A stretch of 64,000 nucleotides of DNA. Origin: Ralstonia wenshanensis (GTDB taxonomy: Bacteria > Pseudomonadota > Gammaproteobacteria > Burkholderiales > Burkholderiaceae). The DNA lies in contig NZ_CP076413.1 of the NCBI RefSeq assembly GCF_021173085.1, positions 620,001-684,000 of the forward strand, read 5' to 3'. Below are positions 53,883 through 61,966 of this stretch, piece by piece (positions within the stretch are counted from its first letter, which is position 1; each line of letters opens with the position of its first letter). The notes below the pieces were generated by a model, which saw only the letters and a program-made list of their open reading frames with translations, was not told the origin of the DNA and searched no databases. Position numbers and translations under genes: made by a program.

Positions 53883-55874
53883 TTAGCGTGTCTGCGGGGT
53901 TGTGGTCGTGTCGGCCACTGCCGTCTGCCGGCCCTGCGTCTTGGTTCTGGCCTGGGCCAGCCGTGCTGCGGTGGCTTCGATTCGGGCGACACGCGCGGCG
54001 TTGTCGTCCGTGGGCGCCGTGGCCGAGGTTGTGGCGGACGCGGGCTCCACAACCGGTTGCGTGGCCGCTGGTTTCTCGGGCATGGCGTTTGCCGGTTGCG
54101 TGGGCGGGGCGATGCTCACCTCAGTGCGTGGTGCAGGGGTGGCCGGGGCCACCGGGGCGGGCGCAACCGGAGCCGGCATCGGCGCCTGCGAGCTGGGCGC
54201 AGCGGGTGCGCTCGGTACCTGCGCAGGTGCTTGCGGTGCCGTTGCAGGTGCAGCAGCCGTTGCTGGTTTGGCCGTACGGTTCTTGGCGCCGGAGCCTTCC
54301 ATGTTGCCCGTCAGGTAGACGGCAAGGTCGCTGGGCGTCGAAAAGCTGTCAGTCGGCAGCGGATACGACGCTGTCTGCATTGGCTGCACCAGGCGCGGCG
54401 TGATGACGATGACCAGCTCCGTCAGATCATGCTGGAACTGCGTGCTGCGGAAGAGCGTGCCCAGGACGGGGATTTCACCCGCGCCAGGCAGTGCCTTCAG
54501 CGAGCCGCGTGCGTTGTCTTGCAGCAGACCACCGATGGCGAAGCTCTCGCCGTCACGCATCTGCACGGTGGTGGAGGCGCGCCGCGTGGTAATGAGCGGC
54601 AGGATGGTCTGGCCATTCGTGTTGGCACCGGTAACAGTTGCGCCCGTGGGTGAGAGTTCCGACACCTCCGGTGCCACCTTGAGGTTGATGCGGCCATTGG
54701 CCATCACGGTCGGCGTGAACTTCAGGCCAACGCCGTATTCCTCCTCTTGCAGCGTGATGGTGGGTGCACCACCTGAGCTGCTGCTCTGCGCAACCGGGAT
54801 GTAGATCTTGCCGCCTGCCAGGAAGCTGGCTTCCTGGCCACTGAGCGTGACGAGATTCGGCTCGGCAAGAATCTTCACCAGGCTATCGTTCTTTTGCGCA
54901 TCCAACTCAACCTGGAAGGGCCGGTTGTTCGCCTTGTTGGCAAAGAGCGCGGTAGACGATCCGGTTAGCAGGGAGGTCAAGAGGCCGCCGCCCCAAGAGC
55001 CGAATCCGCCTTGGATATTGAGTGCCGAGCCCAGCTGGTTCAGCAGGGTCTTCGACACTTCCGCCACCTTCACTTCCAGCATGACCTGCTGCGGTGTATC
55101 TACGATCATCATGTTGATGACGCTGGCACCGCCGGCGGCACCACCACCGCCGAGTGCACCTGCCGCGCCGCCGCCCTTGTCCGCACCGCTTTGTGCAGAG
55201 GCTGCATAGGCGTGGGCGATTTCCATGGCTTGCTGTGCCGCCTGTGCGCTCGACACGTTGCCGGCCAGTACCAGGCTGTCTGCCGCGGTCGTCACGCGAA
55301 TCTTGCTTTCACTCGGCATCAGCTGCGCGAGCGAAGTCTGCAGGCCACCGGCATCGGCGTTGACCACCACATTGACGATGCTGCAGGCGCCGCTGCGACC
55401 TTGCACGATCATGTTGGTGGTGCCGACACTGCGGCCCAGCAGATACATGGATTGCGGCGACACCATGGTGGCTTGCACCACGGCTGGGTTGCCGAGGGTG
55501 CGATTGCGCACCGGCTCCGGCAGCGAGATGAGCGAAGACTTCCCAACAGGCACCACCACGCTGCTTTCGCCGCGCACGGCGCCTGTGCAGTTTGGGCCCC
55601 GTACGTCAGCGACCGGCGCGGTCGCCAGCGCCGGGTTCATGCTGATCGTCATCTGCACCGGTGCGGTTGCCCCGGCACGAGACTGCACCACGACCGGTGC
55701 TGTGGTGGACTTGGCTACGGCGCCTGCTTCCATGGCCGTTTGTGCTGTCGCGTGCGTTGGCATGCAGAGCATGGCACCGGCGGCACTTGCCAGGACGAGC
55801 ATGCGCGTGCTGCCGAGGATCTGTCCGCTACGTAGCGCGACAGTGGCGACATTGGTTTTTTGGTTCGTATTCAT
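53883..55874 (-). CDS. rcpA: Tad pilus secretin RcpA (CpaC)
   Basis: A 663-residue outer-membrane secretin. Signal peptide to about residue 45 (MLCMPTHATA), pilus-assembly N-domain (SSLISLPEPVRNRTLGNPAV), a BON-like part with a Gly/Ala insertion (GGGAAGALGGGGAAGGA), then the secretin domain (VMLEVKVAEVSKTLLNQLG, GESFAIGGLLQDNARGSLKALPG, LVIVITPRLVQPM). The last 150 residues are an unusual Ala/Pro-rich low-complexity tail. GGGGAG precedes the ATG closely. Confidence 0.93.
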   Translation of the reverse strand: MNTNQKTNVATVALRSGQILGSTRMLVLASAAGAMLCMPTHATAQTAMEAGAVAKSTTAPVVVQSRAGATAPVQMTISMNPALATAPVADVRGPNCTGAVRGESSVVVPVGKSSLISLPEPVRNRTLGNPAVVQATMVSPQSMYLLGRSVGTTNMIVQGRSGACSIVNVVVNADAGGLQTSLAQLMPSESKIRVTTAADSLVLAGNVSSAQAAQQAMEIAHAYAASAQSGADKGGGAAGALGGGGAAGGASVINMMIVDTPQQVMLEVKVAEVSKTLLNQLGSALNIQGGFGSWGGGLLTSLLTGSSTALFANKANNRPFQVELDAQKNDSLVKILAEPNLVTLSGQEASFLAGGKIYIPVAQSSSSGGAPTITLQEEEYGVGLKFTPTVMANGRINLKVAPEVSELSPTGATVTGANTNGQTILPLITTRRASTTVQMRDGESFAIGGLLQDNARGSLKALPGAGEIPVLGTLFRSTQFQHDLTELVIVITPRLVQPMQTASYPLPTDSFSTPSDLAVYLTGNMEGSGAKNRTAKPATAAAPATAPQAPAQVPSAPAAPSSQAPMPAPVAPAPVAPATPAPRTEVSIAPPTQPANAMPEKPAATQPVVEPASATTSATAPTDDNAARVARIEATAARLAQARTKTQGRQTAVADTTTTPQTR

Positions 55875-55983
55875 ATCTCCCCCCCCGAGGGTCTGCTGCA
55901 CAGGATGAAAATGCGGTTGATACGCTGTGGCTGGTTAACCTCTACGTTGCAATGCGTGTTGAAGGACTGTCAGGTGTAGCGGC

Positions 55984-56835
55984 TCAGAAGCACTCCATGC
56001 TGCCTTGCACGCCAGCCAGTACACCGATGCAGTCGCGTTGCCGGCTCGGACCCGAGGCAACGTGGCGCACCTTGGCGGTTGCACGGGTCGTGCTGACCAT
56101 CACCACCTTGGGTGTGGGCTCGGCTGCGGGCGTGCCCAGCAACGTGCCCTTGGTGGCGCCGCCGGTTGCCGTGGCGGCCACGTCGACCTGATTGCGCAGT
56201 ACCAGCGAGAGCGTTCCGACGCTGCGTGCCACATCGAGCTTCTCTGCCTGCTCGGGTGTGACTTCCAGCGTGACCGCGTTGACGACCTTGGGTTGCGTGT
56301 CGTCTCGGCTGACTTGCTGTGCGACTGCCAGCACCAGGATCTTTTCCAGCACGATCTTGGAGATGCTGTTGTTATTGTTGTTCGCGCTCTTCGCGTCTTC
56401 ATTGGTGTTGACGATCACGTCGACCAGGTTGCCTGGCAATGCGAAGCCCGCTACGCCCACCACGTCATTCACACGCACGGTGATGGCGCGCTTGCCTTCC
56501 GCGATGACGGCGGAAAGGCCGCCCTTGGTACCGATGGGTGCGAGCTTGCTCTCCAGGATCGGTTCGCCTTTCTGCAGGCTCGCGCGCACCACACGCCCTT
56601 GCAGCGCCTTGGGATCGTCAAACGTGCCCGGCGGCAAGCTGCCGGCTGGCCAACTGACCATGCGCAATTGCTCATTGCCCAGCGGTTGGCCAAGATCCAT
56701 GTCGCTGGCGGCCACCGCGACTTGTTTGACGGAGCTGGATGACTGCTGAGACAGCCAGCGTGATGCAGAGACAACGGCCGCGATCCCTGCCACCAATGCG
56801 ACGACCAGCATCACGATTGCACGCGCGTTTTTCAT
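55984..56835 (-). CDS. rcpC: Tad pilus protein RcpC (CpaB)
   Basis: A 283-residue protein with an N-terminal membrane helix (IVMLVVALVAGIAAVVSASRWL), an SAF domain near residues 40-105 (VAASDMDLGQPLGNEQLRMVSWPAG), and a second domain with ITVRVNDVVGVAGFALPGNLVDVI, the CpaB signature. It probably bridges the inner membrane and the secretin. The C-terminal tail ends in two cysteines (DCIGVLAGVQGSMECF), perhaps a disulfide. GGGGGAA precedes the ATG. Confidence 0.92.
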   Translation of the reverse strand: MKNARAIVMLVVALVAGIAAVVSASRWLSQQSSSSVKQVAVAASDMDLGQPLGNEQLRMVSWPAGSLPPGTFDDPKALQGRVVRASLQKGEPILESKLAPIGTKGGLSAVIAEGKRAITVRVNDVVGVAGFALPGNLVDVIVNTNEDAKSANNNNNSISKIVLEKILVLAVAQQVSRDDTQPKVVNAVTLEVTPEQAEKLDVARSVGTLSLVLRNQVDVAATATGGATKGTLLGTPAAEPTPKVVMVSTTRATAKVRHVASGPSRQRDCIGVLAGVQGSMECF

Positions 56836-56884
56836 GATGAGTTCCCCCTTCTGAGATCAATAGAGCGGATCGGATCGGCAAGGC

Positions 56885-58330
56885 TTAGGTGCGAGCCTGC
56901 TTGTCCTGCCGCCAGCCCATGCCCGCACTCATGGAGTCGGTTGTCTTGAAATCTGTGTGCGAACAGAAGTAGATGTCCCACGCCCGGCGCAGTGCCTCTG
57001 GGGTTACCTCGGACGGCCCGCCGTGGTACTGGACAGCCGAGGCCACCAAGCGCAGCAGATCGCGTGGAATGCAGGCCAGCAATGGCTTGCCGCTGACTTC
57101 GTGCAGCGCTTCGCGCAGATAATCGAAGGCGGCATCTGCGTTCTCCAGGCCGAGTTCCTGCGCAGCGCGCAGATAAACCTCCCGATAGTCGGCCACCGAG
57201 AGCGGCCCTACGTAAAGCTTGCTGCCGAGCCGGCGCAGGAAGGCGTCGTCGCCCAGCTGAGCCGGTTCAAGGTTGGTCGAGAAGATCGGCCAAACATCGA
57301 ACGGCACGGAGAACCGCACGCCATTGCGCAGCGAGAACATGTCGACGCGGCGGTCCAGTGGCACGATCCATCGGTTGAGCAGCTCGCTCACGCCCACTTG
57401 CTGGCGGCCAAGGTCATCGACGATGTAGATGCCGCAGTTGGCCTTCATGTGAGGGGGCGCTTGATAGAAGCCGGTCGTGCCGTCATAGCGCAGCTCGAGC
57501 ATCTCCAGCGTCAGCTCGCCCCCGGAGAGCACTGCGGGCCGATGGCACATCTGCCAGCGGCGGTCCAGTGGACGTCGGGCCACGGGGCTCTGTTCATCTT
57601 CCTGCGCTACGTGCACGAGGGGGTCGAAGATCTGGATGATCTCGCCCGCGATCGTGATGGCGTGCGGCACCGGCACGGCGCCGGGCAGCAGCATCCCGAG
57701 GTGCTGGGCGAGATAGGTCTTGCCGCCGCCGGCAGGGCCGTAGAGCATCAGCGCGCGGCTCGTGTTCAGTGCGACGCCGACATCGTCGAGCAGGTCCGGC
57801 GGCATCACGAACGTGCTGAAGGCCGCGGTGACATCAGACTTGGACAACGAGGCAAACTGGATGGAGTGCCGTTGAACGGATTCAACATAGGCTTCCAGCG
57901 TGACGGGTGCGGCGCCGACATAGCTGCAGCGCGCAGTGAACTCAGCCGCGCGCACATAGCCGGCGTCGGTCAGGTGAAAGCGCACGTCCAGGTCGTTGGC
58001 GCCACGGTGGGCGACTTCCAGCATGCGCTCGCGCACGGCGTAGGCCGCCACTTCATTGATGACCATGGCGGGCAGCTTGATGGTGTCCATCAGCATGACC
58101 AGCGTGGCGCTGCGATGCAGGTAGGCCACTTTCATGAGCAGGCCGAGCAGCAACGAGATGTCCAGGCCCGTTTCGGCCACGGTGCGCGGCAGGATGTGCC
58201 AAGGGGCAGCGGGCTCGCGACGGGAGGCGTCCAGCCCGGTGGGCGATGGCACAGCTTCCAGCGAGCGCGGCGCATGTTGGACGCCCCCGAATTCTGTGTG
58301 CTCGATTTTTTGGTCCCCGATCATCTTCAT
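56885..58330 (-). CDS. AAA+ ATPase of the tad operon
   Basis: A 481-residue ATPase. The first 190 residues are an N-domain with LDISLLLGLLMKVAYLHRSATLV and FHLTDAGYVRAAEF; the ATPase domain has Walker A ALMLYGPAGGGKTYLAQ, Walker B CGIYIVDDLGRQQ, sensor-type PIFSTNLEPAQ and an arginine-rich RRLGSKLYVG. It is not TadA-like and is not one of the standard tad genes. It lies between tadV and rcpC, implying a role in pilus biogenesis or its control. The start could also be the ATG at 58324. Confidence 0.82.
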   Translation of the reverse strand: MKMIGDQKIEHTEFGGVQHAPRSLEAVPSPTGLDASRREPAAPWHILPRTVAETGLDISLLLGLLMKVAYLHRSATLVMLMDTIKLPAMVINEVAAYAVRERMLEVAHRGANDLDVRFHLTDAGYVRAAEFTARCSYVGAAPVTLEAYVESVQRHSIQFASLSKSDVTAAFSTFVMPPDLLDDVGVALNTSRALMLYGPAGGGKTYLAQHLGMLLPGAVPVPHAITIAGEIIQIFDPLVHVAQEDEQSPVARRPLDRRWQMCHRPAVLSGGELTLEMLELRYDGTTGFYQAPPHMKANCGIYIVDDLGRQQVGVSELLNRWIVPLDRRVDMFSLRNGVRFSVPFDVWPIFSTNLEPAQLGDDAFLRRLGSKLYVGPLSVADYREVYLRAAQELGLENADAAFDYLREALHEVSGKPLLACIPRDLLRLVASAVQYHGGPSEVTPEALRRAWDIYFCSHTDFKTTDSMSAGMGWRQDKQART

Positions 58331-58385
58331 CACCGTTTGGCTGTGTGAATACGAAGTGCGTGCCCAGATGTCCAAATTGCGCGCA

Positions 58386-58931
58386 TCAAGCCGATGCAAA
58401 CAGGACTGCAATCGTGCCGGCGGCAATCGCAACGCCGTACGGCAACGTGCCCACCGACCAAGAGGCATCGGCTTGCGGCGTTGGTGCGCCGGCTTCCCTG
58501 CTGATCTGCCCCGACGTCAACAGGACGTCGCGCAGGTTGCGGCGCAACTGCGCCATGCGCTTATGTCGGAGGGTAAATACCAGCGCCCAGATGCCACCGA
58601 TCACGAACGTGGCCATTGCAATCTCAAAAGCCATGAACGCACCAAGCCAGGCGCCTACGGCCGCCATGAGCTTCACGTCGCCCGCAGCCATGCCGCGCAG
58701 CAGATAGAAAGGCAGGAAGATCGCCAGGCCCGTAAGCCAGCCGCACGTCCACTCCAGGGCGCCGTTGCCGAAGCCATGGATTGCTACCTGCAACGGCAGC
58801 GCCGCAAGCCATGCACCGAAGGTCAGCCAGTTCGGGATGCGGCGATGCTGCGCGTCGATGGCCGCCGCTATCAGCGCTACGCCCATGGCAACGGGGCCAA
58901 TCATTGACGAGAGCAGGGTGGCGTCGTTCAT
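58386..58931 (-). CDS. tadV: Flp prepilin peptidase (TadV/CpaA, A24 family)
   Basis: A 181-residue membrane aspartic protease that cleaves prepilin leaders. The two catalytic aspartates are D26 (AIDAQHRRIPNWLTF) and D85 (GMAAGDVKLMAAVGAW). The second motif is AAGD rather than the usual GxGD: the first glycine is alanine. Length is standard for the short CpaA form without a methylase domain. It lies between the pilin genes and the AAA+ gene. Confidence 0.92.
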   Translation of the reverse strand: MNDATLLSSMIGPVAMGVALIAAAIDAQHRRIPNWLTFGAWLAALPLQVAIHGFGNGALEWTCGWLTGLAIFLPFYLLRGMAAGDVKLMAAVGAWLGAFMAFEIAMATFVIGGIWALVFTLRHKRMAQLRRNLRDVLLTSGQISREAGAPTPQADASWSVGTLPYGVAIAAGTIAVLFASA

Positions 58932-59020
58932 GGTGTCCTCGGGTTCTTTGGTGCGATTGCGTGTTCAGTTCAATGAGGTCGGGTTTCGCATGCGTTGTTG
59001 TTATTCGGTGCGGAGCAACA

Positions 59021-59191
59021 TCACGGGATGGCCGCAGCGATCATTTCGTAGAGAGACTTCACACTGCTACCCAGCGCCACGACGGAGCCGAGAATGACGA
59101 TCGCGATAAGTGAACCCAGCAGTGCGTACTCGATCGAGGTAACGCCTTGATCGTCGCGTAGCCACTTCCTGGGATTGATTGGCTTATGCAT
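59021..59191 (-). CDS. flp: Flp-type pilin (copy 1, nearest tadV)
   Basis: A 56-residue prepilin: leader MHKPINPRKWLRDDQG, cut before VTSIEYALLGSLIAIVILGS. The glycine before the cut and the glutamate-tyrosine pair at +5/+6 are standard Flp features. The C-terminal part (GSSVKSLYEMIAAAIP) differs from the other two copies. AGGAGA precedes the ATG. Confidence 0.93.
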   Translation of the reverse strand: MHKPINPRKWLRDDQGVTSIEYALLGSLIAIVILGSVVALGSSVKSLYEMIAAAIP

Positions 59192-59237
59192 GCTGGTCTC
59201 CTGCGTAGCGCTGGTAGCTGACCGAGTTGGCAGTCCG

Positions 59238-59408
59238 CTAGAGCGCGGCCGCAATGTTGGAAAACACCGTACTCAGGTTCGTGCCGACGACTTGAACCGA
59301 GGCGATGATCACCACGGCGATCAACGCCGCGATCAGGCCATATTCGATTGCAGTGACGGCTTGTTCGTCGTACAGGAACTGCTGTAGAAGCGTGCTGTAG
59401 CGGTTCAT
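59238..59408 (-). CDS. flp: Flp-type pilin (copy 2, atypical cleavage site)
   Basis: A 56-residue prepilin: MNRYSTLLQQFLYDEQA, then VTAIEYGLIAALIAVVIIAS. The residue before the predicted cut is alanine, not glycine; the mature part is otherwise almost identical to copy 3. GGGAGA precedes the ATG. It may be processed poorly or act as an unprocessed membrane subunit. Confidence 0.92.
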   Translation of the reverse strand: MNRYSTLLQQFLYDEQAVTAIEYGLIAALIAVVIIASVQVVGTNLSTVFSNIAAAL

Positions 59409-59555
59409 GACAATCTCCCTTTGCCTAAGGCAGAAGTTCTGCCGGGTATTGCTGGAGCGTGGGTTGCCACGTTCATGGCGACCCACGCTTGCACTTGCTT
59501 GGCATGCATTGCTTGGCAGCAATGCGGTGAGCCTCGCGTTTGCAACATCAGCGCG

Positions 59556-59723
59556 TTAAAGCGCGTTTGCGATGTTGTTGAACACGGTGCTCAGGTTGGT
59601 GCCGACCAGCTTGACCGAGGCGATGATCACGACAGCGATCAGGGCGGCGATCAGGCCGTATTCGATGGCGGTCACACCATCTTCGTCACGGGCGAATTGC
59701 TTGAGTGCGTTGAGGTAGTTCAT
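59556..59723 (-). CDS. flp: Flp-type pilin (copy 3, first in the operon)
   Basis: A 55-residue prepilin: MNYLNALKQFARDEDG, then VTAIEYGLIAALIAVVIIAS and a tail VKLVGTNLSTVFNNIANAL. It has the standard glycine before the cut and E at +5. As the first gene of the block and nearest the promoter it is the likely major pilin. AAGGAGA precedes the ATG. Confidence 0.94.
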   Translation of the reverse strand: MNYLNALKQFARDEDGVTAIEYGLIAALIAVVIIASVKLVGTNLSTVFNNIANAL

Positions 59724-60687
59724 GACAATCTCCTTCAGTGGAAAAAATGCGCGTTCGAAAAGCCAGAGTGAGGGAGGTCATGTCGGCGGCGCACAGATGG
59801 CACAAGCATGAAACGGCCAGCAGCCCTTGCTGCCGTCACCTGCCCGCAGGAACTCACGTGACACGCACCGGGCGGCGTCGCGCAGGGTGCTGTCCCGTAT
59901 GGGCGATGTGAGCGTGTTGTTGGTCGGCATTTCTCTCGATCCCTTTTTTCAATTCGATGCTTTGAATTGGAGATTCCGTTTCGCTTCGCCGTCTGCTGTG
60001 AACTTGCTGCTCCCCGTTCAAGGCGGCGGTGACGATGTCCTGCGATCTGGCATAGGCAAAAGCCGGGCCACCCCCGTGCACTTCCATGTGCGACAGGGCT
60101 TTGCGGGCGATTGGCTGAATTCGAGGGCGTGTGCCTGACGGTTGGTGCCGGCGTTCTCGGGGGCGGAGTTGCCAGGGGGAAACGCGTAGCGAGGCCCGTC
60201 GATTTGGATGAGGCTACGTAGGGATGACGCAGCACAGGGGTGTCCTCATTCAAACGGACAGGTGGGGGGGTAGCGTAGTGGATGGTGGAAATCGCCGCTG
60301 GGTAGGCTGGGGGTCTGCGTGAGGCTCTTCGCCGGGCCCCAGCTGGCGGTGTGCCAATGGCCGGGCGACGTTTCCGGATGGAAACGTTGATGGATCCTCC
60401 TTGCGTAGCGCTTGGATGGTTGCGCGTAGCAAGGCCGCTGCAACAACGCGTCGCGGGAAATGTCCCCGTGCTTCAGTGCTGAAACGTCGATGCAATTTCG
60501 ACGCTTGGGCGGCGCTCAACACAGACCGCAGGCGCGTGCCGTCCCTTGCCTTATCCGAGTGAGCGAACAAGACTGGGCTCTAAGACCCGCACGCGGCGTG
60601 AAGCCGTCGCGCGCGTGACGAAGCCCCACTCAGCGCAGCGCAGACATCGTGTGCCGCGCATCACCCGGAACCGACGCGAGGAGCAGC
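59724..60687. other. Leader/intergenic region between the tad operon and the GT87 genes
   Basis: A 964-base stretch without a convincing gene on either strand. It holds two dyads: ACGTTTCC-GGAT-GGAAACGT (60368-60387) and CGTCGA/TCGACG around seven bases (60485-60503). It must contain the divergent promoters of the flp operon and the glycosyltransferase genes, but I could not pick a -10/-35 pair with confidence. Confidence 0.5.
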
Positions 60688-61959
60688 ATGAGCCAGAGAT
60701 CTGTGCGTCTGCCAGCCACGCGCAGTGCCGCTGCAGCAATTCGTGCAACCGGTGAGGATGCTGCCGGCCACTGGATCGATCTGGCCCGAGTGCGCGCCTA
60801 CAGCGGTGCACTGCTGGTTCTGTTCTGCGTGCTGCTGCTTGGCTGGGCCTGGACGAGCAATGGCTTTACCGATGTGACGATGGCGCGTCCTGGAACGGAT
60901 TTCTCGGCGTTCTGGGGGGCCTCCCATCTCGCGCTGACGCAGGGGCCCCTGCATGCATATGACGTGCGCGAACTGACTGCGGTGATTGCCGAGCATGGAA
61001 CGTTGGGAAAGGGGGCTGAGCTGATCCTTCCCTGGCTCTATCCGCCGACCTTTCTGCTGATGGTCTTGCCGCTGTCGTTGTTGCCGCTGACCTTGAGCTA
61101 CCTGCTGTTCCTGGCCGGCACGGGGCTCGTCTATTTCAAATCGATCGGCATGTTGACGCGGGCACAGCACCCCTGGCGCCAAGGGTTGTGGTTGCCTGTG
61201 CTGGCCGCTCCGGCAACGCTTATCACCATTCTTGCTGGCCAAAACGCGCTGTTGACAGCCGGTGTGGCAGGTGCTGCGGTGTATCACCTGAACAAGCGCC
61301 CCGTACTTGCCGGTGTGCTGATCGGCTTGCTTGCCATCAAGCCGCAGCTGGCGGTGTTGTTCCCGCTGGCCCTGGTGATCTCGCGTGCATGGAAGGCGCT
61401 GGCCAGCGCGCTGCTGACAACTGCGGCGTTTGCGAGTGTCAGCGTGCTGGTCTGCGGCTGGCGCACGGTGCCGGCGTTCCTTGCCAACGCGCAATGGGTG
61501 CGGGCGAGCTTCATCGAGGGCGGCGCCAACCTATGGTGGGGCATGCCAACACCTATTGCAGCCGCCCGGCTGGCCGGGGCGAGCGTGAACGGTGCGTACG
61601 CCGTACAGGCGCTGACAGCGCTGACGATGGCCGCCGCGATGGCCTATGTCTGGCGGCGGACGACGGCGTTTGAGTTACGTACTGCGGCGCTGGCGATTGC
61701 CACGCTGATGGTGTCGCCATATCTGCGTGACTACGAGCTGACATGGTTGGGGCTGGCCATTGCCGGTCTGGTTGGCGACGGTGTGCATGATGACAGTGGC
61801 CATGGCCTGGCGAGCGGCGAGCGGGCGCTGCTCGTTGTGGCCTGGCTGCTGCCGATTTATGAGCACGCCAATCCTTATCTAAAACTGCCGCAGATCGGGC
61901 CCCTGGTTCTGATCGCCATGATGGCGCTTGTTGTGCGGCGCGTGGCAAAGCGGGTGTGA
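60688..61959 (+). CDS. GT87-family membrane glycosyltransferase (DUF2029), first copy
   Basis: A 423-residue polytopic protein with about ten helices. The first periplasmic loop carries the family motif GTDFSAFWGASHLALTQG with the conserved acid; LPWLYPPTFLLM and AGQNALLTAG, KPQLAVLFPLAL are typical of GT87, which transfers sugars from polyprenyl-phosphate donors. AGGAGC precedes the ATG. It is followed 7 bases later by a paralogue. Confidence 0.87.
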   Translation: MSQRSVRLPATRSAAAAIRATGEDAAGHWIDLARVRAYSGALLVLFCVLLLGWAWTSNGFTDVTMARPGTDFSAFWGASHLALTQGPLHAYDVRELTAVIAEHGTLGKGAELILPWLYPPTFLLMVLPLSLLPLTLSYLLFLAGTGLVYFKSIGMLTRAQHPWRQGLWLPVLAAPATLITILAGQNALLTAGVAGAAVYHLNKRPVLAGVLIGLLAIKPQLAVLFPLALVISRAWKALASALLTTAAFASVSVLVCGWRTVPAFLANAQWVRASFIEGGANLWWGMPTPIAAARLAGASVNGAYAVQALTALTMAAAMAYVWRRTTAFELRTAALAIATLMVSPYLRDYELTWLGLAIAGLVGDGVHDDSGHGLASGERALLVVAWLLPIYEHANPYLKLPQIGPLVLIAMMALVVRRVAKRV

Positions 61960-61966
61960 GGGTGCC

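Noticed and set aside
59731..59830. Possible sigma-54 promoter (TGG...GC) for the flp operon
   Set aside because: The spacing between the GG and GC elements is one base short and the -12 element does not match.
59735..60253. A 172-codon open frame upstream of the flp genes
   Set aside because: Arg/Pro/Ser-rich without pattern, no ribosome binding site; the region is better read as leader and promoter DNA.
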